The notes beneath the pieces were generated by a model that saw nothing but the letters and a program-made list of their open reading frames with translations, had not been told where the DNA came from and did not search any database. A DNA stretch of 6,741 bases from Bacteroidales bacterium (GTDB lineage Bacteria; Bacteroidota; Bacteroidia; Bacteroidales; S143-33). The stretch covers positions 1 through 6,741 of the forward strand of contig JALWNS010000127.1 in assembly GCA_027083655.1 (NCBI GenBank). Reading direction: 5' to 3'. Positions within the stretch are counted from its first letter, which is position 1. Every line of letters begins with the position of its first letter. A program made the position numbers and the translations under genes. Positions 1 to 6,741 of this stretch are shown here, piece by piece.

Positions 1-300
1 GTTTTTGACCCGCAGATGTGGATACCTGCCTTGGCCACTGTCTCAGGAGGAATGAACCTGGCAAGTACCAGGGTTTATCCAAACCCTGCCAGTGATGAGC
101 TAACTATTTTTACGCCTCAACCAGATCAGATAAAATCTATTTATATTTGTGATTTGTCAGGCAGGCGCCTGAAAAAAATACCTTTAGACTTTGTTGGTCG
201 GGAAAATACCTTCTCTGTCAGTGGTTTACCAAGTGGAGTATATGTAATTATTTTAGAATCTGACAGTTTTTATCAACAAGTAAAATTTATAAAATTATGA
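1..300 (+). CDS. C-terminal fragment of a T9SS-secreted protein (type A sorting domain), 5' truncated by window edge
   Basis: The frame is open from base 1 to the TGA at 298-300, giving 99 visible residues. The first ATG (16) has no reason to be the start, so the gene most likely begins upstream of the window. What remains is almost entirely a type A C-terminal sorting domain: a YPNPASDEL motif near visible residues 26-34, a beta-strand pair around YICDLSGRRLKK, the conserved VSGLPSGVYVIILES segment, and a short basic end, KFIKL. In this family the domain targets a Sec-exported protein to the type IX secretion machinery, crosses the outer membrane through SprA, and is usually cleaved and replaced by a surface anchor. 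The effector part (enzyme, adhesin or other) is not visible, so the protein's own function is unknown. The stop overlaps the ruvA start by ATGA, suggesting co-transcription and translational coupling. Confidence is high for the domain and low for anything about the whole protein. Confidence 0.9.
   Translation, partial: VFDPQMWIPALATVSGGMNLASTRVYPNPASDELTIFTPQPDQIKSIYICDLSGRRLKKIPLDFVGRENTFSVSGLPSGVYVIILESDSFYQQVKFIKL
70..297 (+). other. Type A T9SS C-terminal sorting domain (protein domain)
   Basis: This stretch encodes about 76 residues with the usual order of family landmarks: YPNP at the first strand, a DLSGR turn in the middle, the L-P-S-G-V-Y motif, then a final basic strand ending in K-L at the very C-terminus. 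The length and terminal position are what the family (the sort described by TIGR04183) shows. The signal is recognised by the T9SS and is removed or processed at the cell surface. The boundary at its N-terminal side is approximate. Confidence 0.88.
297..300 (+). promoter_or_regulatory. ATGA stop/start overlap coupling the cargo gene and ruvA
   Basis: The ruvA ATG (297-299) overlaps the TGA stop (298-300) of the upstream secreted-protein gene. The bases just upstream are A/T-rich with no purine-rich ribosome-binding site. Such overlaps normally mean that ribosomes ending the first gene restart on the second. That coupling is inferred, not shown. Confidence 0.75.
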
Positions 301-875
301 TTGAATATTTGCACGGGAGATTGGAGGAAATAGCACCTACCTATGCTATCATAGATGTAGCAGGGATTGGGTATTATGTTAACATTAGTTTGTTCACATT
401 TGAGCAGATTAAGGGCAAGAAAGATGTTAAAATATTCGTTCACCAGATAATCAGGGAGGATAGTTTTTCGTTATATGGATTTGCAAGTAAGGATGAGAGG
501 GAAGTTTTCAGGCATTTGATTTCAGTGAGCGGTATAGGAGCGGCTACTGCGCGTTTGATGCTCTCGTCCCTGACACCGGATGAGGTACGGACGGCAGTGG
601 TCACAGGTGATGTTCAGTTAATAAAGAGTGTAAAAGGCATTGGCTTGAAAACAGCCCAGAGGATTATTGTTGATCTGAAAGATAAATTGGATAAAAGCTC
701 AACTGAGGCTGTTATCGTGGGAGGTGAATCCAGTCGCAGTGAGGCAATAGAAGCATTGGTTGTGCTTGGGTTTAGCCGCAAGACAGTAGAAAAAGCCGTA
801 GCAAAAGTCCTCTCAACTAATCCACAGGCAAGTGTGGAATACATCATAAAAGAAGCTTTTAAATACCTTACTTAA
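297..875 (+). CDS. ruvA: Holliday junction branch migration protein RuvA
   Basis: The 192-residue product is close to the usual family length (about 190-205). RuvA forms tetramers that bind the four-way Holliday junction and position RuvB motor hexamers for branch migration in recombinational repair. Residues 1-63 are the OB-fold domain, opening MIEYLHGRLEE and containing the D-V-A-G-I-G-Y-Y-V-N core. R53-E54-D55 matches the acidic pin that separates strands at the junction centre, and L59-Y60-G61-F62 follows as in other RuvA proteins. Domain II has two helix-hairpin-helix motifs, VSGIGAATA (77-85) and VKGIGLKTAQRII (112-124), which contact DNA backbone. A polar linker (about 132-146) leads to the small RuvB-binding domain III, with E-A-L-V-V-L-G-F-S (152-160). 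The start is fixed by alignment of the N-terminus and by the ATGA overlap with the upstream gene. No Shine-Dalgarno sequence is visible, so translation probably depends on coupling. All key motifs are intact. Confidence 0.97.
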   Translation: MIEYLHGRLEEIAPTYAIIDVAGIGYYVNISLFTFEQIKGKKDVKIFVHQIIREDSFSLYGFASKDEREVFRHLISVSGIGAATARLMLSSLTPDEVRTAVVTGDVQLIKSVKGIGLKTAQRIIVDLKDKLDKSSTEAVIVGGESSRSEAIEALVVLGFSRKTVEKAVAKVLSTNPQASVEYIIKEAFKYLT

Positions 876-896
876 TTACAAAAATCAGGGTGGCAA
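876..896 (+). promoter_or_regulatory. ruvA-sprA intergenic leader with weak ribosome-binding site
   Basis: Only 21 bases separate the ruvA TAA from the sprA ATG. The stretch is A-rich with a CAGGGTGG run five to twelve bases before the ATG, at best a weak Shine-Dalgarno match. There is no hairpin with a T run and no TAnnTTTG promoter element. This supports read-through from ruvA. A-rich leaders without strong Shine-Dalgarno sites are normal in Bacteroidota. Confidence 0.5.
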
Positions 897-959
897 ATGA
901 TAAAAAGAATTTCATTGGGTTTATTATTATTGCTAATTATTGTTAGAGCTGCTATAGCC
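897..959 (+). other. Sec signal peptide of SprA
   Basis: The first 21 residues have a basic N-region (K3, R4), a leucine/isoleucine-rich core (L7-V16) and an AIA motif (19-21) followed by Gln, a good signal peptidase I site. There is no lipobox cysteine, so the protein is not a lipoprotein. Arg17, just before the cleavage region, is slightly unusual. An outer-membrane barrel needs Sec export, so this also supports the chosen start. Confidence 0.85.
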
Positions 960-3900
960 CAGAGAGATACAGTTTTTCCATATTATTTCTCGCCAAATCC
1001 GTTTTTTAAGTCTGATACTTTCCCCAGATTGCAACCTTTTTATGAGCTTGAGTACGAGTATGATCCGCAGTTGGGGTTTGTTTTGCACAATAGTTTTGAT
1101 TCTCTGAGGTTTGGCACGCCTTTGATAATGGATTTTGATCAGTTTATTAAACAACAAAACAGGCAGGCTTTTTTCTCTTTGTGGAAACAGGAGTTGAAAA
1201 GGGAAGGAAGTGGTGGTGAAGCCACTTTTCTTAGTGATTTACTTTCGCCCAATATCACAGTCGGTGTAAAAGGTGCAGGAGATATTTTTGGCTCTGATGT
1301 AGTAAGCCTGCGTCCCACAGGTTCGATAGGATTAACTTTTGGTATTGCGTATAATAAGATATACAACCCTGCATTGCCTCCTGATTTGCGCGGGCGTTAT
1401 CCTACCTTTAAGTTTGACCAGGATATACAGCTGGGGCTTAATGGTAAAATCGGTGATAAATTGAATGTTGGTATTAATTATAATACCAATACGATGTTTG
1501 ATTTTCAAGACCAGAAAAAGATTGAATATACTGGTGATGAGGACGAAATCCTACAGCGTCTCGAGCTTGGTAATGTAATGTTTACAACAGATAATAGCCT
1601 GATACAGGGAAGTAATACACTTTTTGGCATAAAGTCAGTGTTGCAATTTGGCCGTTTGACGGTAGAGAGTGTTATTTCCCACCGCAAGGGACAAGCCAAG
1701 ACAATAGAAGTAAAGGGGGGCGCAGTGATGAATGAATTTGAGATTAGAGCGAGTGATTACGAAGCAGATAAGCACTTTTTCCTTAATCACTATTTCCGCA
1801 GTCTTTACGAACAGTCTCTCAGGAATTTACCCGTTGTAGCTTCGCCTATCAAGATTACAAAGATTGAGGTGTGGGTGACGAACAAGACTTCTGACTTTGA
1901 TAATGCACGTAATATTGTGGCTTTCCAGGATTTGGGCGAGGCAGATCCAAATATTTACGCCACTTCGCTGGTACATCAGAACACAGGAGAACAGTACCCA
2001 AGCAATAACCTCAATGATTTGTATGATAATCTAACCAATAATTACCCGCAGATCCGCGATATTACGCAGGTGTCATCCCTTCTCAATGGCATTGGTTTTA
2101 GGGAGGGAACTGATTATATCAAATTGGAGAGCGCAAGAAAGCTCGATCCCCAGGATTATACTGTCAATTATGACCTGGGTTATATATCCCTAAATTTCAC
2201 CTTACGTCCGGGCGAGGTTTTGGCTGTTGCATACGAATATATAATGAATGGCAAGACATATAAAGTAGGTGAATTTTCTACAGATGTTAATGCTCCTGAT
2301 GTGTTGATAGTTAAGATGTTGCGCGGGCCTTCTTCGAACCCCCATGTGCCAATGTGGGATCTGATGATGAAGAATATTTATTCGCTAGATAGCTGGAATA
2401 TTTCAGAGGAGGATTTTCAACTGGATGTGTATTATGATGACGACCGCACTGGCAATATGATTAATTATTTACCAGAAGGTGATATAAAGAATGTTCCATT
2501 ACTCAGAGTATTTAACCTCGACAGGGCAGACCAACAGAACAACCCCAATCCTGATGGTTTCTTTGATTTTCTCAGGGGAGTGACTATAGATCCTGAGAGG
2601 GGCTTGGTAATTTTCCCAGAGCTGGAGCCTTTTGGCCAGTTTCTCAGGGAAAAAATAGGAGATGACCGTATAGCAGACAGGTATGTCTACCAGGAATTAT
2701 ATGATTCTACTCAATACGTTGCACAGCAAATAGCAGTCAAGAATAAATTTTACTTGAAAGGGCGGTACCGCTCTAGCTCAGGTTCGGAGATTATGCTTAA
2801 TGCTATGAACATACCTCGTGGGAGTGTGAAGGTCACCCAGGGAGGGCGAGAATTACAGGAGAATGTAGATTACACAGTGGATTACAATATTGGTAAAGTA
2901 ACTATTATCAACAAATCTATTTTAATGTCAGGCATACCTATAAAAATTACTCTCGAAAGCCAGGATCTGTACGGCCTGACTACGCAAAATTTTATGGGAA
3001 CACACCTGAATTACCAGTTTTCCAAAGATTTTAATGTAGGTCTGTCATACTTGCATCTGACAGAGCTTCCAGTAGATATAAAAACACCTTTTGGCACAGA
3101 GCCTGTGTCTAATACATTGTGGGGTTGGAATATGAATTTTTCCCATGAGCTCCCATTCCTTACACGCTTGATCGACAAGCTACCTTTCCTACAGACCAAG
3201 GCTCCATCGCGTATTGATTTTAATGCTGAATTTGCAAATCTTATCCCAGGCAATCCACGTATACTTGACCGCAAAGGTGTGTCCTTTATCGATGACTTTG
3301 AGGATAGCCAGACATACATTGACTTGAAAGCACCGCAAGCATGGGTTTTAGCCAGTATTCCACAGCACCAGCCAGATAAATTTCCGGAGGCTTCGCAAGT
3401 GAATTCGTTGGTTTCTGGCTATAATAGAGCCCTGCTGGCATGGTATGATGTGAGTCCTGATTTTACAGACCGTCGTAGCCAGACAAGGCCTAGTTATATT
3501 GACCTGGACAGTATTTCTAATCATCTTGTGCGTGATGTGTTGGAAACAGAAATTTATCCCAACCGCCAGCCTTTCTACAATACTCCTGCCCGTCTAACTG
3601 TGCTCAATTTAGCATATTTCCCAAACGAAAGAGGACCTTATAACTTTGATGTGGAGGGTGAGCCGGGTATTTCTGCTGGTATAGATGAAAATGGTAATTT
3701 GCGCAATCCGGGTACACGTTGGGCAGGTATAATGCGGGATTTGTATGTGACAGACTTCGAAAGCTCCAATATTGAGTTTATTGAATTCTGGCTAATGGAC
3801 CCGTTTGTGTACGATTCTACTGCCACGGGGGGCGATCTGTATATTGACCTGGGCGATATTTCAGAGGACATACTCAGGGATGGCCGCAAAAGCTTTGAAA

Positions 3901-6741
3901 ATGGTATTCCTTACCCTGATGACCCAACAAAAGTGGACACTACACAATGGGGTATTGTTTCACGTGAGCAGATGACTACGCAGAATTTTGATAATAACCC
4001 GGATGCGCGAAAGAGGCAGGATGCAGGATTTGATGGCATTCTAGACTCGACAGAGCAGCGCTTTCACCAGGAATACCTCCAGCGTATTGCACAGCTTTAT
4101 GGAACGAGCTCTGAGGCATATCTAAAAGCTGTAGAAGACCCGAGCTATGATGATTTTAAGTATTTTCTTGATCCAAGCTATGATGAGGTCAGGGCAGGTA
4201 TAATAGAGCGTTATAAACATTTTAATGGCACAGAAGGAAACTCACCTCTTGGCGAGGAAAATAATCTTGCATACCAGGCAGTAAGTTTTCAGCCGGATAT
4301 GGAGGATATAAACAGGGATAACACGCTGGACAACTATGAGGCTTATTATCAATATCATATACATCTGTCGCCGCAAGACATGCAGATCGGTAAGAATTAT
4401 ATCGTCAATAAGGTAAGGTCGCGTGTTAAGCTCCCAAATGGTGAATATGGCGAAGTGACTTGGTACCAGTTCAAAGTTCCAGTCCGCAAACCAGATGGAG
4501 TGTATGGTAATATTAGTGGATTTAAATCCATCCGTTTTATGCGAATGTTTCTGCGGGGCTGGCAGCATCCAGTAGTATTGCGTTTTGCAGAGTTCAACTT
4601 GGTAAGGGAAGAATGGCGGGCTTATGAAGGCCAGCTTATAGAAGGGGCCGAAGGTACTACCAGCCCAGAGCCAACAGATAATTCATCATTAGATATTTCC
4701 GTGGTTAATATCGAGGAGAGTGGACAGAAGGAACCTGTTAATTATATCTTGCCTCCGGGGGTGACACGTGAGCAGGATCCATACAACGAGCAGATGCGTC
4801 AGCTCAATGAGCAATCACTGTCATTACGCGTTATAGACCTGGAAGATGGCCAGGCTAAAGCAGTTTATAAGCTTGTGGATATGGATGTACGACGCTATAA
4901 GCGTATAAAAATGTTTATCCATGCCGAGGCACTGAAAGGACAGGAAAATATGCTTCATGACGGTGATATTACGTTGTTTATACGCTTAGGATCGGATTTT
5001 ACCCAGAATTATTATGAATACGAGATACCTCTTAAAATCACACCTCCAGGTTTTTATTATTCCAATGACGATGACAAGGACGACCCAACCCGCTATATTG
5101 TATGGCCAGCTGAGAACGAGCTTGACCTTGCCTTTGAGACACTTTTGCAGGCAAAGCAGAGGCGTAATATTGTTATGCACGAACCCGGATCTATGGTTAA
5201 TTACACAACACCGTTTGTGGTGTATGACGGAAAAAGAAAAATCACAGTACTAGGTAATCCGAACCTGAGTAATATCAAGGTTATAATGATAGGCATACGT
5301 AATCCGAGTGCAAGGAATAACCTTTTGCCTGATGATGGTTTGCCCAAGTCGGGTGAAGTATGGGTTAATGAGCTCAGACTGGAAGAATTTAACGATAATG
5401 GCGGTTGGGCAGCAACAACCAGGATTAACCTGACACTAGCAGACCTGGGTAATGTTAATTTTGCTGCATATACACATACCCCCGGGTTTGGTAGCCTGGA
5501 GCAACGTGTAAATGAGCGGTACCAGGACCAGTTGATACAATATGACCTTAGTACGCGCCTACAGCTGGGTAAATTTTTCCCAAAACAATTTGGTGTTTCT
5601 ATTCCTGTCTATTGGGGCTATTCGGAAAGTATTTCCAATCCAGAATACAATCCATTGGATCCAGATATCAAGCTACGTACAGCCCTGTCCAATCCTAACC
5701 TGACAGAGGAGGAACGCCAGGAGCTCAAACTTGTTTCCCAGACGTATATACGGCGTAAGAGTTTTAATGTCACGAATATACGGATACAAGGTACACAGCA
5801 ACAAAATGCACAAAGGCCTGGCGGCCAGCAACAGCCTGGCAGGAGACCGCGTAGGAGAGTAAAACCTTTTTATCATATTTCTAATTTTACAGCTTCATTC
5901 TCGTATAATGAAATATACCAACGTAATCCTATTACTGAGTTTAATTACCAGAAAGATTTGATGTTGTCATTTGCCTATAGTTATAGTCCTAATGCGCCAA
6001 TAATAAGGCCTTTCAAGAAGGTTAAATTCCTTAGCAAACCAATGTTCCGTCTTGTGCGCGATTTTAACTTTTATTACCTGCCCAAGCGGGTAAATTTCTC
6101 GGCGGAGATAAACCGCCAATATAATATTTACCGCGCCAGAAGCCTTAATCCAGAACTTGATATTGTTTTGCCATTGATGAGCCAAAAGAATTTCCTCTGG
6201 CGCAGGAATTACGACCTATCGTACCAGTTATCACAGGGATTGCGTCTGGATTTTTCAGCTAATGAGCAGGCTAGAGTGGAGCCACAGGGTTGGCGGGAAT
6301 TTGACCGTTCCCTCTGGTACCGTCGAATATACAATCCACAGGATACAATCTTTATGTTTTTAGAAGACTTGGGCCGCAATACTTCATACACACAACGAAT
6401 ACGTGTTTCATACCGTACTCCAATTAACAAGCTGCCATTGCTTGGTTGGACCTCTCTCAACTTGAATTATTCTGCGACTTATGACTGGCGTCTGGGACAG
6501 GATCCTATCCAGGTACCTGCAACAGATTCGACACCTGGTTATACTATTGACTTTGGTAATATGATTCAAAACTCATCTGTATTCCAGGCTAATGCTAGGT
6601 TAAACTTTGCCTCTTTGTATAATAAAGTCAAGTTCCTCAGGGATGTGAACCAACGGTTCACACCACAGGGCCGCAAGCCACGTAGCCAGGCGGAAAAACG
6701 CCTGACTTACGAGAAAAAGTTCCGCCGCCTCAGGGCAGGCC
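897..6741 (+). CDS. sprA: T9SS outer-membrane translocon SprA (Sov), 3' truncated by window edge
   Basis: This frame stays open from ATG 897 to the last base, 1948 full codons. Known SprA proteins have about 2400 residues, so the C-terminal fifth is outside the window. SprA is the giant outer-membrane beta-barrel (36 strands in the Flavobacterium structure) through which T9SS cargo reaches the surface. It opens sideways and works with PorV and a periplasmic plug, and in Flavobacterium it is also needed for gliding. Visible landmarks in order: signal peptide 1-21; SLRPTGS (137-143) and IGDKLNVGINYNT (185-197) in the N-terminal SprA region; the hallmark GVSFIDDFED (794-803); IEFWLMDPF (962-970); YIDLGDISEDILRDG (982-996); SIRFMRMF (1211-1218); GEVWVNELRL from 1486 and PGFGSLEQRV (1529-1538); then barrel sequence with LGRNTSY (1825-1831), YDW (1862-1864) and GNMIQNS (1887-1893). 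The start is chosen because it gives a proper signal peptide. No frameshift was found, so it is probably functional. SprA alone does not prove that the organism glides. Confidence 0.97.
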   Translation, partial: MIKRISLGLLLLLIIVRAAIAQRDTVFPYYFSPNPFFKSDTFPRLQPFYELEYEYDPQLGFVLHNSFDSLRFGTPLIMDFDQFIKQQNRQAFFSLWKQELKREGSGGEATFLSDLLSPNITVGVKGAGDIFGSDVVSLRPTGSIGLTFGIAYNKIYNPALPPDLRGRYPTFKFDQDIQLGLNGKIGDKLNVGINYNTNTMFDFQDQKKIEYTGDEDEILQRLELGNVMFTTDNSLIQGSNTLFGIKSVLQFGRLTVESVISHRKGQAKTIEVKGGAVMNEFEIRASDYEADKHFFLNHYFRSLYEQSLRNLPVVASPIKITKIEVWVTNKTSDFDNARNIVAFQDLGEADPNIYATSLVHQNTGEQYPSNNLNDLYDNLTNNYPQIRDITQVSSLLNGIGFREGTDYIKLESARKLDPQDYTVNYDLGYISLNFTLRPGEVLAVAYEYIMNGKTYKVGEFSTDVNAPDVLIVKMLRGPSSNPHVPMWDLMMKNIYSLDSWNISEEDFQLDVYYDDDRTGNMINYLPEGDIKNVPLLRVFNLDRADQQNNPNPDGFFDFLRGVTIDPERGLVIFPELEPFGQFLREKIGDDRIADRYVYQELYDSTQYVAQQIAVKNKFYLKGRYRSSSGSEIMLNAMNIPRGSVKVTQGGRELQENVDYTVDYNIGKVTIINKSILMSGIPIKITLESQDLYGLTTQNFMGTHLNYQFSKDFNVGLSYLHLTELPVDIKTPFGTEPVSNTLWGWNMNFSHELPFLTRLIDKLPFLQTKAPSRIDFNAEFANLIPGNPRILDRKGVSFIDDFEDSQTYIDLKAPQAWVLASIPQHQPDKFPEASQVNSLVSGYNRALLAWYDVSPDFTDRRSQTRPSYIDLDSISNHLVRDVLETEIYPNRQPFYNTPARLTVLNLAYFPNERGPYNFDVEGEPGISAGIDENGNLRNPGTRWAGIMRDLYVTDFESSNIEFIEFWLMDPFVYDSTATGGDLYIDLGDISEDILRDGRKSFENGIPYPDDPTKVDTTQWGIVSREQMTTQNFDNNPDARKRQDAGFDGILDSTEQRFHQEYLQRIAQLYGTSSEAYLKAVEDPSYDDFKYFLDPSYDEVRAGIIERYKHFNGTEGNSPLGEENNLAYQAVSFQPDMEDINRDNTLDNYEAYYQYHIHLSPQDMQIGKNYIVNKVRSRVKLPNGEYGEVTWYQFKVPVRKPDGVYGNISGFKSIRFMRMFLRGWQHPVVLRFAEFNLVREEWRAYEGQLIEGAEGTTSPEPTDNSSLDISVVNIEESGQKEPVNYILPPGVTREQDPYNEQMRQLNEQSLSLRVIDLEDGQAKAVYKLVDMDVRRYKRIKMFIHAEALKGQENMLHDGDITLFIRLGSDFTQNYYEYEIPLKITPPGFYYSNDDDKDDPTRYIVWPAENELDLAFETLLQAKQRRNIVMHEPGSMVNYTTPFVVYDGKRKITVLGNPNLSNIKVIMIGIRNPSARNNLLPDDGLPKSGEVWVNELRLEEFNDNGGWAATTRINLTLADLGNVNFAAYTHTPGFGSLEQRVNERYQDQLIQYDLSTRLQLGKFFPKQFGVSIPVYWGYSESISNPEYNPLDPDIKLRTALSNPNLTEEERQELKLVSQTYIRRKSFNVTNIRIQGTQQQNAQRPGGQQQPGRRPRRRVKPFYHISNFTASFSYNEIYQRNPITEFNYQKDLMLSFAYSYSPNAPIIRPFKKVKFLSKPMFRLVRDFNFYYLPKRVNFSAEINRQYNIYRARSLNPELDIVLPLMSQKNFLWRRNYDLSYQLSQGLRLDFSANEQARVEPQGWREFDRSLWYRRIYNPQDTIFMFLEDLGRNTSYTQRIRVSYRTPINKLPLLGWTSLNLNYSATYDWRLGQDPIQVPATDSTPGYTIDFGNMIQNSSVFQANARLNFASLYNKVKFLRDVNQRFTPQGRKPRSQAEKRLTYEKKFRRLRAG
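2154..2180 (+). repeat. Internal protein repeat in SprA, copy 1 (DYTVNYDLG)
   Basis: Residues 420-428 read DYTVNYDLG and sit in a short beta-rich module: an RxGxDY-type strand before it and hydrophobic strands (ISLNF, LAVAYEY) after it. A similar module with DYTVDYNIG recurs at 658-666. The match is at protein level. The codons differ (gattatactgtcaattat versus gattacacagtggattac), so the duplication is old. The module likely belongs to the extracellular or periplasmic folded parts rather than the barrel wall. Confidence 0.6.
2868..2894 (+). repeat. Internal protein repeat in SprA, copy 2 (DYTVDYNIG)
   Basis: Residues 658-666 read DYTVDYNIG and are preceded by VKVTQGGRELQENV and followed by KVTIINKSIL and IPIKITLESQ, again short alternating strands. 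The order 'polar strand, N/D-x-x-DYTV-turn-G, hydrophobic strand, P-G or S-G turn, strand' parallels copy 1 about 238 residues earlier. This arrangement is common in SprA proteins as I recall them. The role is unknown. Confidence 0.6.
5787..5864 (+). other. Gln/Pro/Gly/Arg-rich low-complexity segment in SprA
   Basis: Residues 1631-1656 are dominated by Q, G, P and R, with a PGGQQQPGRRPRRR core, and contrast sharply with the regular beta-strand sequence on both sides (SFNVTNIRI before, FYHISNFTASFSY after). The DNA holds a short direct repeat, GCCTGGC at 5816-5822 and 5834-5840. This is probably a disordered loop between two barrel strands, in a place where family members vary in length. It does not shift the frame. 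Confidence 0.65.

Noticed and set aside
16..18. ATG at 16 as a true start for the first gene
   Set aside because: The frame is open to the left edge, there is no signal peptide after this ATG, and the protein would be little more than a sorting domain, which needs an N-terminal export signal and a cargo part.
614..847. Minus-strand open frame of 77 codons inside ruvA
   Set aside because: It lies fully opposite ruvA, has no recognisable domain or leader, and is best explained as a shadow of the real coding frame.
851..896. Possible separate promoter for sprA in the AT-rich end of ruvA
   Set aside because: No TTTG / TAnnTTTG pair with proper spacing was found; AT-richness alone does not support a promoter call.
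933..6460. About a dozen open frames of 64-108 codons, mostly minus strand, and one plus-strand frame (5014-5253)
   Set aside because: All lie inside the continuous sprA frame, which carries clear family motifs throughout. Their translations show no domains and no ribosome-binding context.
6687..6704. Perfect hairpin CAGGCG / CGCCTG with a six-base A-rich loop
   Set aside because: It lies inside sprA coding sequence, has no following T run and no gene end nearby, so it is not a plausible terminator.
897..6741. Possible frameshift or pseudogene, since so long a gene could carry errors
   Set aside because: The frame was followed line by line without a stop, and SprA motifs appear in the expected order on the same frame up to the window edge. 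The truncation is due only to the window.

Overview
The window comes from a member of the Bacteroidota (Bacteroidetes). Two independent signals show this: the C-terminal sorting domain of a type IX secretion system (T9SS) cargo protein at the left edge, and a very long gene for SprA/Sov, the T9SS outer-membrane translocon. T9SS is essentially confined to this phylum. The AT-leaning composition, A-rich leaders and lack of strong Shine-Dalgarno sequences agree with that. The genus cannot be told from the sequence.

All genes are on the plus strand and tightly packed. Positions 1-300 hold the last 99 residues of a secreted protein whose start lies to the left of the window. Its stop codon overlaps the ATG of ruvA (297-875), which encodes the Holliday-junction-binding subunit of the RuvAB branch-migration complex. 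After a 21-base gap, sprA begins at 897 and runs unbroken through the right edge. 1948 codons are visible, and roughly the last 400-500 residues are judged missing by comparison with known family members of about 2400 residues. Reading its frame line by line turned up no internal stop or frameshift.

The layout looks like one transcription unit (cargo - ruvA - sprA). No terminator-like hairpin or recognisable Bacteroidota promoter (TTTG / TAnnTTTG) was seen in either junction. RuvA works in DNA repair in the cytoplasm and has no evident functional tie to secretion. The cargo and SprA belong to the same pathway: after Sec export the cargo's C-terminal domain is recognised by the T9SS machinery and the protein crosses the outer membrane through SprA.

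I see no RNA gene, mobile element, CRISPR array or attachment site, and no gene-free stretch longer than about 20 bases. This is a core, mostly ordinary region. The points worth a second look are within SprA: acidic loops that fit the EF-hand calcium-binding spacing, a repeated DYTV-type module, and two basic low-complexity segments in the barrel part. There is no evidence here for an undescribed system.
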